From Emcibacter sp. (GTDB lineage Bacteria > Pseudomonadota > Alphaproteobacteria > Sphingomonadales > Emcibacteraceae), in NCBI RefSeq assembly GCF_963675455.1, contig NZ_OY776217.1, positions 434,001 through 498,000 of the forward strand: DNA of 64,000 nt. Direction: 5' to 3'. The notes beneath the pieces are model-generated. The model was not told the origin of the DNA. It ran no database searches and saw only the letters and a program-made list of their open reading frames with translations. The first letter of the stretch is position 1. Each line of letters begins with the position of its first letter. Of the stretch, positions 42,621-50,640 are shown piece after piece. The translations under genes and the position numbers were made by a program.

Positions 42621-43334
42621 ATGGAACAGACCCCCGGAATAGTCCTGCAGGCCATAAAACTTATTTTTTCCACCGACAGTGCGGTCTGGGAAATTGTGGC
42701 GTTAAGCCTTTATGTGAGCCTCACTGCCCTGCTGCTGGCGGCCCTGATTGGCCTGCCCCTGGGCGCCGTGCTGGCATTAAAACGTTTTCCCGGGAATACC
42801 CTGCTCAATGTGGTGCTCAATACTTTTATGGGCCTGCCGCCTGTGGTTGTCGGGCTTTTGGTTTATATGATGCTGTCACGCAGCGGACCGCTGGGCCTGC
42901 TCGGGCTTCTCTATACACCCGGCGCCATGATTGTCGCCCAGACCCTTTTGATCCTGCCGATCATCGCCGCCCTGAGCCGCCAGGTGCTGTCCGATTACAA
43001 TAGGGAATATGATGAACTGTTCCGCTCCTGGGGCCTTGGATTTGGCCAGAGCTGCCTGACCCTGATCCGGGAAAGCCGCCTCAGCCTGATGACCGTCATG
43101 CTGGCAGGGTTCGGCCGCGCCATTGCAGAAGTCGGGGCCGTGATGATCGTCGGCGGCAATATTGAGCATTATACCCGCACCATGACCACCACCATCCAGA
43201 TGGAAGTCACCAAAGGCAATCTGGAACTGGCCATGGCCCTTGGTATTGTCCTGCTGCTCATTGCCCTGGGGGCCAATTTCCTCCTGCACTGGATCAGGAT
43301 TCTGAACCGGGTTCATATGGGAGGCGACAGATAA
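42621..43334 (+). CDS. tupB: tungstate-type ABC transporter permease
   Basis: 237 residues from the ATG at 42621; no clear ribosome site is seen. There are five hydrophobic segments. The permease loop is at ALSRQVLSDYNREYDELFRSW...RESRLSLMTVMLAGFGRAIAEVGAVMIVGG, matching TupB/WtpB-like permeases for tungstate or molybdate. Operon order permease, ATPase, binding protein. The high-affinity TupABC system feeds tungsten or molybdenum cofactor synthesis. Confidence 0.87.
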   Translation: MEQTPGIVLQAIKLIFSTDSAVWEIVALSLYVSLTALLLAALIGLPLGAVLALKRFPGNTLLNVVLNTFMGLPPVVVGLLVYMMLSRSGPLGLLGLLYTPGAMIVAQTLLILPIIAALSRQVLSDYNREYDELFRSWGLGFGQSCLTLIRESRLSLMTVMLAGFGRAIAEVGAVMIVGGNIEHYTRTMTTTIQMEVTKGNLELAMALGIVLLLIALGANFLLHWIRILNRVHMGGDR

Positions 43335-44042
43335 ATGAAATCCCTTCTCCCCCTGAGGCTCGAAAAAATATATTACCGTCCCGCCGGCAACGACGTTCTG
43401 AAAAATATCTCGCTGACCCTGGAAAAAGACAAGATTACCATCCTGCTCGGCCCCAACGGCGCCGGCAAAAGCAGCCTTTTGAAAATCTGCCACGGCCTGG
43501 CATTTCCGTCTTCCGGCACCCTGAAATGGGCCTCTGAGGAGTCTGTGGGCAGACGGCAGACCATGATTTTCACAACGCCCGTACTGCTGCGGCGAACTGT
43601 CGGGCAGAATTTATCCTATGTCCTGGATCATGCCGGAATCGACCGAACACAAGGAGGCAGCCTCATTCAAGAGATGCTTGGAAAATTCGGCCTGCTGAAC
43701 CTTATCGATCGTCCCGCGCGCAGCCTGTCTACCGGAGAGCAGCAGAAAATCAGCATGATCCGGGCTTTTCTCCTGTCACCGGAAGTCATATTCCTTGATG
43801 AACCCACCGCCCATCTCGATCCTCATGCTACGGCTTTCCTAGAAAAAATGATGCAGGAATTTCACCACAAAGGGACAAGCCTTGTCATGACCACGCATGA
43901 CCTGATGCAGGCCCGGCGCCTGGCAGACAATGTCATTTTCATGCAGGACGGACACATTGTGGAAGCCGCCCCGGCCACAGATTTCTTCAGCAATCCCAGG
44001 GAACAGGCCAGCCGTGATTTTCTTGAAGGCAAAATTTCATGA
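43335..44042 (+). CDS. tupC: tungstate-type ABC transporter ATP-binding protein
   Basis: 235 residues with Walker A GPNGAGKSS (near residue 40), Q-loop region, signature LSTGEQQKIS, Walker B VIFLDEPTAHLDP and the switch His in MTTHD. It starts directly after the permease stop and overlaps the binding-protein gene by ATGA. Energises the TupB permease. Sequence alone does not separate tungstate from molybdate transport. Confidence 0.9.
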   Translation: MKSLLPLRLEKIYYRPAGNDVLKNISLTLEKDKITILLGPNGAGKSSLLKICHGLAFPSSGTLKWASEESVGRRQTMIFTTPVLLRRTVGQNLSYVLDHAGIDRTQGGSLIQEMLGKFGLLNLIDRPARSLSTGEQQKISMIRAFLLSPEVIFLDEPTAHLDPHATAFLEKMMQEFHHKGTSLVMTTHDLMQARRLADNVIFMQDGHIVEAAPATDFFSNPREQASRDFLEGKIS

Positions 44043-44848
44043 CCCGAACGCCCATTGTCCTTGCCCTCGTAATGATCGCCCTGTCTACTTTCCCGGTTCA
44101 GTCTAAACCTCTCCTTCTGATGGCAACGACCACAACCGAAAATTCGGGTTTTCTGGAATATATCGTACAGAAAATAGAGAAAAACACCGGCGTTGACCTG
44201 GTCTATGTGGCCTATGGCACCGGAAAAGTGCTGCGGTCCGCCCGCGACGGCAATGCGGACCTCGTATTTGTCCATGACCCGGCAAGTGAAAAAACTTTTA
44301 TCGAGCAGGGTTACGCCCTCGCCCGTTATCCGGTGATGAAAAACCAATTTGTCATCGTCGGCCCGAACAAGGACCCTGCCCGGATTTCGGCGGCAACCTC
44401 ACCGGAGGAAGCCTTCCGGAGGATCGAAAACACCGGCTCTCTTTTCATTTCCCGCGGTGATGAAAGCGGCACCCATAAGGCAGAGCAGAGAATATGGCTC
44501 AAGCTCAAAACAGACCGGCAACAGCCCTACCCCAAATGGTATCTGAAAAGCGGCAGCGGCATGGGACGCACCCTGAATATTGCCGTGGAGAAGCAGGCCT
44601 ACACGCTGGTGGACAATGCCACCTGGGCGGCCTTTCGCAATAAACAGAATTTCACCATCCTGTATAGCGGCGGCAAGGAACTGGAGAATATATACAGTTT
44701 TCTGACCCTGCCCGGACCCTCCCGGGACCCTGAAAAACGAGACCGGCTTAACGCCGTGATGAACTGGGTATTGTCAGACAATTTCAGCCTGGCTGTAATC
44801 GAATTTTCCGTTACAAATCAACACGTTTACACCCCTCTGGCAAAATAG
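44039..44848 (+). CDS. tupA: tungstate-type periplasmic binding protein
   Basis: 269 residues, with a signal peptide (LALVMIALSTFPVQS). The mature start LLLMATTTTENSGFLEYIV is the oxyanion-binding TTT-SG motif of TupA, and ISRGDESGTHKAEQRIW (near residue 140) is the second ligand segment; GMGRTLNIAVEKQAYTLVDNATW is also conserved. This supports tungstate/molybdate rather than phosphate or sulfate. Last gene of the tup operon. Confidence 0.9.
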   Translation: MTRTPIVLALVMIALSTFPVQSKPLLLMATTTTENSGFLEYIVQKIEKNTGVDLVYVAYGTGKVLRSARDGNADLVFVHDPASEKTFIEQGYALARYPVMKNQFVIVGPNKDPARISAATSPEEAFRRIENTGSLFISRGDESGTHKAEQRIWLKLKTDRQQPYPKWYLKSGSGMGRTLNIAVEKQAYTLVDNATWAAFRNKQNFTILYSGGKELENIYSFLTLPGPSRDPEKRDRLNAVMNWVLSDNFSLAVIEFSVTNQHVYTPLAK

Positions 44849-44874
44849 GTTGCTATTCAACGATCTGCTTTTCG

Positions 44875-44889
44875 TTAACTACAAATTAA
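44875..44889 (+). promoter_or_regulatory. CtrA-type box upstream of the GGDEF-EAL gene
   Basis: TTAACTACAAATTAA, a perfect TTAA-N7-TTAA, lies 52 nt upstream of the GGDEF-EAL start at 44941. A possible -10 (TACACT) follows at 44901-44906. TTAA-N7-TTAA is the known full site for the alphaproteobacterial cell-cycle regulator CtrA, which controls motility and c-di-GMP genes. I found no other perfect site in the intergenic regions here. Regulation by CtrA is inferred. Confidence 0.6.
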
Positions 44890-44940
44890 ACCTGTTCACC
44901 TACACTCGCCAAGATCGCAGATCAGGGATTAGTAGTAAGT

Positions 44941-47184
44941 ATGAATGGTGACATATTGCCGATAAATAAAAAAACAGCTGCTTCAGCAGCAGGCGATATT
45001 CAGTTTTTGCTCGAGGGGCTGCCACAGGGGGTTGCCTTTTTCGACCACGCGTTACGGTTGGAGACCTGGAACAAAAAATTTCTGAATATTCTCGACACAC
45101 CGGAAAATTTCCTCCGGCAGGCAAGATGTCTGCGCGATTTTCTTTCCCTGACAGTATCTGAATCCCCTGACCATGCAAACAGCATCAGCAGCCGGATCAT
45201 TGACGAAATGAAACAGGCTGACCTGGCCGGCGATCTGTTCCCGGTGTCTTTCGAACAACTCCTGCCCAGCGGAAAATATATTGAAGTCAGAGGTGAACCG
45301 GTCCCCGGAGCCGGATATAGCCTGACTCTGACGGACATCACTGCCCGCAAGGAAGCGGAAGGTTCCAAACATGACAACCTGCGTGAAATGTCTGATCAAC
45401 TGGAAGAAATACGTGGCGATCGACACACAGTGGAGCAGCAGGCGTCGGACGCCCTGCAACTGGCCGAAGAGCTCGCGCTTGCACAGAATGAAGCTGAAGA
45501 ATCTGCCCGACGCATCCAGGCGATCCTGGACGCCATGGCAGACGGCCTCCTGACTGTCGACCGGAACGCCTGTATCGTCACCGCCAATCATGCCGTCGAG
45601 GAAATGTTCGGCTATTCCCTTGACGAGATCGTCGGGCAAAGTCTTTTGTTCCTGCTAAATTCCACCTTCTTTATGGATCAGGAGGGCCTGGTCAGCTATT
45701 TCGATTCCATCGAAAAAGACAAAAAAGAATATAAGCGCAAAGAAACAGGATATCGTAAAAACGGTACCCATTTCCCCATTGAGCTGAGCATTCGCGAAGT
45801 TGAATTCAGCGACCAGAGGCAGTTTACGGTTCTGGTGCGGGATGTTTCCGAAAGATTTGAAGCGGAAACCCTGATCCGGAAAATGGCCATGCATGACAGC
45901 CTGACCGGCCTGGCCAACAGAAACCTGCTTCAGCAACGGCTGGACGAAGCCCTGAAAATGGCGAAACGACTTGGCCGGAAAGTCTCGGTCATGTTCCTCG
46001 ATCTGGATATGTTCAAACCGGTCAACGATCTTTACGGCCACGGCACCGGTGACAAACTGTTGCGGATCGTTGCCGAACGGCTGACGGAATGCGCCCGCGA
46101 AGTGGACACAGTGGCCCGGCTGGGCGGCGATGAATTCGCCATCGTCTTCACCAATCTGGATGACGAGTCCGTTGTCACCAGAATTGCCAAGCGTATTCTC
46201 GACAGTATCCAGAAACCGATTGAAATTGACGACAAAATCCATCAGGTCGGCACCAGCATCGGCATCAGTTTCTTTCCTCATGATTCCCGCAATCCGGACG
46301 AACTGATCCGCATGGCGGATGTCGCCTTGTATCAGGCCAAGGATAATGGTCGACGACTGTACCGGATATATGATTCCCAGATGGACGCTTCTGCCAAGGC
46401 GGAAAAGGAAATCGAGATGGACCTGAGCCGGGCCATCGAAAATAATGAGATGAGTCTGCATTTTCAGCCTCAGCTGGACACTATCGACAACAGCATTGTC
46501 GGGGCGGAAGCCCTGGTCCGCTGGCACCACCCGGTGCGCGGCACTGTGCCGCCGTACCATTTTATTCCTATTGCCGAACACTGCGGAGAAATCATCCCGA
46601 TCGGCCAGTGGATCATGGAAACGGCCTGCCGACAGGCCCGGGAATGGCAGGAAAAGGGTCTGCCCTCATTCAGGGTTTGTGTCAATATTTCCGCCAAGCA
46701 GTTTCATCTTCGGGATTTCACCGAGAAGGTGGAAGAGGCTCTGGAAGAATCCGGTCTGGCACCGCAATGGCTTGAACTTGAAATTACCGAAGGCATGGTG
46801 ATTGCCGATCAGGACAGCATCATTCCAAAACTGGAAAAGCTGGCCAGCCTGGGCGTGACACTCGCTATCGACGATTTCGGCACCGGGTACAGCTCGCTGG
46901 CTTACCTGAAGAAATTTTCCGTCCATCAACTGAAAATCGATCAGTCTTTCATCCGTGACATCACGGAAGACCATGACGATGCCGCCATAACCGACGCCGT
47001 AATCCGCCTCGGTCACAGCCTTGGCCTGACGGTGGTTGCCGAAGGCGTTGAAACAGAAGAACATGTACAGCTCTTGCGCCAGAAAGGCTGCGACGTGCTG
47101 CAGGGTTATCATTTCAGCGAACCGCTGCCGTCAGAGCAGTTTGAAGAATGGGTGCATGCCCATATCAACAGGGTGACGGACTGA
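44941..47184 (+). CDS. PAS-GGDEF-EAL c-di-GMP signalling protein
   Basis: 747 residues with no membrane segment. Two PAS-like domains (LEGLPQGVAFFDHALRLETWN at about 25; ILDAMADGLLTVDRNACIVT at about 195) flank a coiled coil, then comes GGDEF (RLGGDEFAIVF near 400) and an EAL domain (AEALVRWHHPVRG near 520, VNISAKQFH, IDDFGTGYSSLAYLKKF). Both catalytic signatures look intact. An RxxD site (REVD) lies five residues before GGDEF. It could therefore make or break c-di-GMP. A CtrA-type box sits in its promoter region. Confidence 0.94.
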   Translation: MNGDILPINKKTAASAAGDIQFLLEGLPQGVAFFDHALRLETWNKKFLNILDTPENFLRQARCLRDFLSLTVSESPDHANSISSRIIDEMKQADLAGDLFPVSFEQLLPSGKYIEVRGEPVPGAGYSLTLTDITARKEAEGSKHDNLREMSDQLEEIRGDRHTVEQQASDALQLAEELALAQNEAEESARRIQAILDAMADGLLTVDRNACIVTANHAVEEMFGYSLDEIVGQSLLFLLNSTFFMDQEGLVSYFDSIEKDKKEYKRKETGYRKNGTHFPIELSIREVEFSDQRQFTVLVRDVSERFEAETLIRKMAMHDSLTGLANRNLLQQRLDEALKMAKRLGRKVSVMFLDLDMFKPVNDLYGHGTGDKLLRIVAERLTECAREVDTVARLGGDEFAIVFTNLDDESVVTRIAKRILDSIQKPIEIDDKIHQVGTSIGISFFPHDSRNPDELIRMADVALYQAKDNGRRLYRIYDSQMDASAKAEKEIEMDLSRAIENNEMSLHFQPQLDTIDNSIVGAEALVRWHHPVRGTVPPYHFIPIAEHCGEIIPIGQWIMETACRQAREWQEKGLPSFRVCVNISAKQFHLRDFTEKVEEALEESGLAPQWLELEITEGMVIADQDSIIPKLEKLASLGVTLAIDDFGTGYSSLAYLKKFSVHQLKIDQSFIRDITEDHDDAAITDAVIRLGHSLGLTVVAEGVETEEHVQLLRQKGCDVLQGYHFSEPLPSEQFEEWVHAHINRVTD

Positions 47185-47196
47185 GGCCTCTCCGCT

Positions 47197-47472
47197 CTAG
47201 CCCGAGGGACAATCCGCTTCCGCCCGGTTCATGGTGAATGAACCGTCTTTTTTCCGGTATTTGATCACCTGGGTGGTTTTGGCGCCCGGTATTTTCGTCT
47301 GATACTGCTGACACCCTGTTTTATCCATCCCTGCCGGAACCTGAAACACCCCTGCGGACGTCTCGATGGTGCCGGCCGGCCATTGCGGGGCGGCAGCCAT
47401 CCGGGGAAATCCGTTACCTTCTGCACAGGCAGGTAAAAACAACAGCAATATGACAATCGTAAAATATTTCAT
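47197..47472 (-). CDS. small lipoprotein of unknown function
   Basis: 91 residues. The signal MKYFTIVILLLFLPAC ends in a lipobox (LPAC) with Cys16. The mature part has two further Cys (in DKTGCQQYQ and EADCPSG), a pair that could form a disulfide, and a Pro-rich stretch after the anchor. No family recognised. Ends 8 nt before the start of the S8 protease gene region on the same strand, so it may be expressed with that gene. Confidence 0.72.
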   Translation of the reverse strand: MKYFTIVILLLFLPACAEGNGFPRMAAAPQWPAGTIETSAGVFQVPAGMDKTGCQQYQTKIPGAKTTQVIKYRKKDGSFTMNRAEADCPSG

Positions 47473-47480
47473 ATGTTACC

Positions 47481-49793
47481 TCAGAAACCGGAAGACAGCC
47501 TGAACAGGACCGATGATATATCGCCTGCCGTGCTGCTGTGACCCGGATTGATCTGGTGCAGCAGGTTCATGCGCAGGGAAGCGCCGAAAAAGTTCGCCAT
47601 CTCCACCGCAAGTTCAATATCCACTTCGCGCCCGTCCGGGGCAAGCGACACCTGCCGGCTGGCAAAGTCAAGTGTGTCATTGACGTAATCCCGGCCTGCC
47701 ACATAGCTCACATCAGCCTGTCCGTTTTCTACCCGCAACGGCTGGCTTACGGCGAGGCTGATCTGTTCCCCCCAGCCGGCCAGATCACGTCCTTTCAATC
47801 CAAGCGAGAAACTGCGGGAGACCAGCCTGTCCATGTTGCCCAGCAAACTGGCGGAGGTGGCCTCGACAGTGGTCAGGCCATAGGACAGGTTGCCGAAGAG
47901 GCTGAGGCCGCGCGACAGGGTATAGTCAAAGCGCAGGGTACCGAACAGGCTGCTGGCGCCGTCGCCTATTTTCAGGGCCCCGTCGGACAGGCTGCCCAGC
48001 ACCGTGCCGCGCTCGTGCAGCATACCCAGATCAAAGCCGGCTGTCAGGTAGGGGGAGAGATCATGCTCAAGCTCACCGAGAAACAGGCTGCTTTCGGTTT
48101 CGAGGCCAAGGTCATCATAATTCCTCTGGCCCTGCCCCATGGACATTCTCAGGCGTGTTCCCTGTTCCAGCGGCAGACCGACCAAAGCCGTCTCGCTGTT
48201 GTCCCGCAGCATCAGCGACAGGAAATCCCCCTTGCCGATGGTCAGGAAATCATCATGGTTGTAGTCCGAGGTGATTTCCGCCACCGTCAACCCGCGGGCC
48301 AGACTGAACTGCGCACCCCCTTCCAGTTCCTGACGGAAGGAAAAACGCAGGTCGCGGACCCGTTTTTCCGCTGAATTCAGGTTGCTGAAATAAAGCTCGT
48401 CAATTTCCCGAAACCTGTCTTCTTCCTTCCAGGAAAAATTGATTGCTGCCGTCGGGGACAGCGACAGGGTCGCATCACGCGCCTGCAGGCTGCTGTCCAC
48501 AATAGTGGCAAGATCGGGACCTGACGTATTGAGGTGGATATTGCTGCCGAGATCAATGCTGAAGGACCGGTTGTACCCGTCCAGCATCATGCTGGAGGAC
48601 AGGGCGCCCGCCACGGCGGACAGGCTGCCGAAAGCGCCGGGTTCGTAGATGACGGTATTGTCCGTCGACAGGATGACCACGTCGCCGGCTGTCGTCTGTA
48701 CCGCCAGAGATGTAGTGCCCTGCGGCGCAAAGGCAGCCGTCAGATTGACCAGGCCGGAGCCGTATATTTCATCCAGACCGGGATCGCCGAGATCGGTGGC
48801 GGTGGAATAGAGCAGTTCGGCCACTTCCTGTCCGGTCAGGTTTGGAAAGGCCTCGAACAACAAGGCTGCCGCCCCGGCAATATGGGGGGCGGAGAAGGAG
48901 GTGCCGGAATAAGCCCATATAAATTCTTCATCGATATCTACCGCGGGAACTTCTTCTCCTGCCGCGACCAGAAAGACTTCCTGGGCGATCGTCCCCGCTT
49001 TGTAACTGAAATAGCTAATCTCATTAAATTTATCAACCGATCCGGCGATGATAATCTGGCCGTTGGCCCAGCTTTCCAAAGCGTCCAATGCTGATGCTTC
49101 CGGTTCATCGCCGGTGCCAGGCGGTGCGGCATCTTCAATATTCCCGGCCGACACCACGATCACCACGCCGGCCTCCACCGCGTCCCGCAGGGCATTTTGC
49201 AACTTGTCATTATTCCGTGCATCACCGCCAAGGCTGATATTGATGACACTGGCCCCCTGCGCCACAGCGTAATCCACTGCATCGGCAATGTCGTTGTCAT
49301 AGAACTCACAATCATCCGGGCTGCCGCAGGTGCCGGGATCGGCGGCATTGATCGCCAGAATTGTTGAATTATAGGCCACGCCATGCACCCAGGTGCTGTT
49401 TTTCACCGCAGCAATCACCCCGGCGACTGCGGTGCCGTGACCGTCCACATCTTCCACGTCTTCATAGCTGTTGGTAAAAATACTGATGCTGTCGGGGCTG
49501 ATATTACCAACCAGCTCCGGATTGTCCGTGTCGATCCCTGAATCGATGACCGCCACGGTAATACCTTCACCCGTGATGCCTTCCTCATAGGCGGCAATGG
49601 CCCCCATCTGGTCAAGGCCATAGTTCAGCCGATATTCAGACGTGTTATAATTGACAACCGGGGCCACCGGCACGGGAGTTGACGTCGTCGGTGTCGGAGA
49701 CGTTACCAGTCCTCCGCCCCCCCCTGATCCGCCGCAACCGGCAACAAAAAACGCCAGTGAAACGGGAACAAATAAACCCTTCATTTTAATCAT
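47481..49793 (-). CDS. S8 (subtilisin-like) protease with lipoprotein signal and autotransporter-like C-terminus
   Basis: 770 residues from the ATG at 49793; an upstream in-frame ATG at 49865 adds 24 unlikely residues. The signal ends in a lipobox FFVAGC followed by a Gly/Ser run. The protease domain has the catalytic triad: Asp in VAVIDSGIDTD, His in DGHGTAVAG and Ser in SGTSFSAPHIAG. From about residue 470 the sequence alternates as in a beta-barrel and ends LFRLSSGF, with a terminal Phe, like autotransporters. A lipid-anchored or surface-displayed secreted protease is the likely result. Confidence 0.85.
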   Translation of the reverse strand: MIKMKGLFVPVSLAFFVAGCGGSGGGGGLVTSPTPTTSTPVPVAPVVNYNTSEYRLNYGLDQMGAIAAYEEGITGEGITVAVIDSGIDTDNPELVGNISPDSISIFTNSYEDVEDVDGHGTAVAGVIAAVKNSTWVHGVAYNSTILAINAADPGTCGSPDDCEFYDNDIADAVDYAVAQGASVINISLGGDARNNDKLQNALRDAVEAGVVIVVSAGNIEDAAPPGTGDEPEASALDALESWANGQIIIAGSVDKFNEISYFSYKAGTIAQEVFLVAAGEEVPAVDIDEEFIWAYSGTSFSAPHIAGAAALLFEAFPNLTGQEVAELLYSTATDLGDPGLDEIYGSGLVNLTAAFAPQGTTSLAVQTTAGDVVILSTDNTVIYEPGAFGSLSAVAGALSSSMMLDGYNRSFSIDLGSNIHLNTSGPDLATIVDSSLQARDATLSLSPTAAINFSWKEEDRFREIDELYFSNLNSAEKRVRDLRFSFRQELEGGAQFSLARGLTVAEITSDYNHDDFLTIGKGDFLSLMLRDNSETALVGLPLEQGTRLRMSMGQGQRNYDDLGLETESSLFLGELEHDLSPYLTAGFDLGMLHERGTVLGSLSDGALKIGDGASSLFGTLRFDYTLSRGLSLFGNLSYGLTTVEATSASLLGNMDRLVSRSFSLGLKGRDLAGWGEQISLAVSQPLRVENGQADVSYVAGRDYVNDTLDFASRQVSLAPDGREVDIELAVEMANFFGASLRMNLLHQINPGHSSTAGDISSVLFRLSSGF

Positions 49794-49912
49794 ATGCAAC
49801 TGCCCAGTCACCCTTCGGGATTGCCCTAAAACGCTAGTTTCACCAATGGATGAGAGTTTACTCAACCGACCTTACCCAAATATTAACACCCTGCCCCCTC
49901 GGCCCTGACGGA

Positions 49913-50500
49913 TCAACTGTCAGGCACGTCCTCGTCTTCATCATCAAACTCCTCCCGGTTCAGATTGCGGCGATAGATGAAATCAAAAACCGTCTCCCAC
50001 TCCTCGCTGCCTTGCTTGCGGCGTTCGGACAGATTATAGATCGTCCCGTCCTTGTTCGGGGTCCAGCTCATGCGATAGTCATATCCGCCGACCGGCTGAT
50101 CCGAGGACAGGACAAAGGACTTATCCTGCGGGCCGCCCTTGAGGATTTGCGAGCCGGCCTGGTTATCGACCCAGAACTGCACCCACCGGGAGCCATCAAA
50201 GGCGGTCAGGCTCTTGCCGTTCATGCGGAAAGGAACATTGGGGGAGGAGAAATGATCGTCCAGCGAAATCCAGCTTTGCTGCAGGGCGCACCCGGCCAGG
50301 GTACGGCTGACCCGGTCATAGCCGGCAAGCTTGCCGCTGTCCCGGTGATAGACCAGCCATTCCCCGACCCAGAAATCGAAAATCCTGAAGACCGGATGAG
50401 AACAGGGCACCACCGGTTTTTTGCTGTCCGCCGCCTGCCCTTGCTGCGCTCCCGCCAGAAGCAACACAAACACCATTCCCAATAGCCGGTAATTCTTCAT
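49913..50500 (-). CDS. exported DUF1579-like protein
   Basis: 195 residues. A signal peptide (LLGMVFVLLLAGAQQGQAA) precedes a domain opening with FRIFDFWVGEWLVYH, the motif of DUF1579-like lipocalin-fold proteins, then CALQQSWISLDDH and SLTAFDGSRWVQFWVD. A very acidic tail (FDDEDEDVPDS) ends the protein. Function unknown. CAGGGAGATATTCTGT before the ATG supports the start. Divergent from mnmC. Confidence 0.75.
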   Translation of the reverse strand: MKNYRLLGMVFVLLLAGAQQGQAADSKKPVVPCSHPVFRIFDFWVGEWLVYHRDSGKLAGYDRVSRTLAGCALQQSWISLDDHFSSPNVPFRMNGKSLTAFDGSRWVQFWVDNQAGSQILKGGPQDKSFVLSSDQPVGGYDYRMSWTPNKDGTIYNLSERRKQGSEEWETVFDFIYRRNLNREEFDDEDEDVPDS

Positions 50501-50570
50501 ACAGAATATCTCCCTGTTACGGTTTCAGCTTATCTGTACGCAGCATAATGGCAACACAATAAAAAGCCAA

Positions 50571-50598
50571 TTGCTTCCGCTTCAGGTTTTTCTATGAT
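50571..50598 (+). promoter_or_regulatory. probable mnmC promoter
   Basis: TTGCTT (-35, 50571-50576) and TATGAT (-10, 50593-50598) are 16 nt apart, and the mnmC start codon is 43 nt downstream. A reasonable but not perfect match. Confidence 0.4.
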
Positions 50599-50640
50599 CA
50601 GGACATGATTTGCATATTCCCGACACGGAGACTCCCCTGA

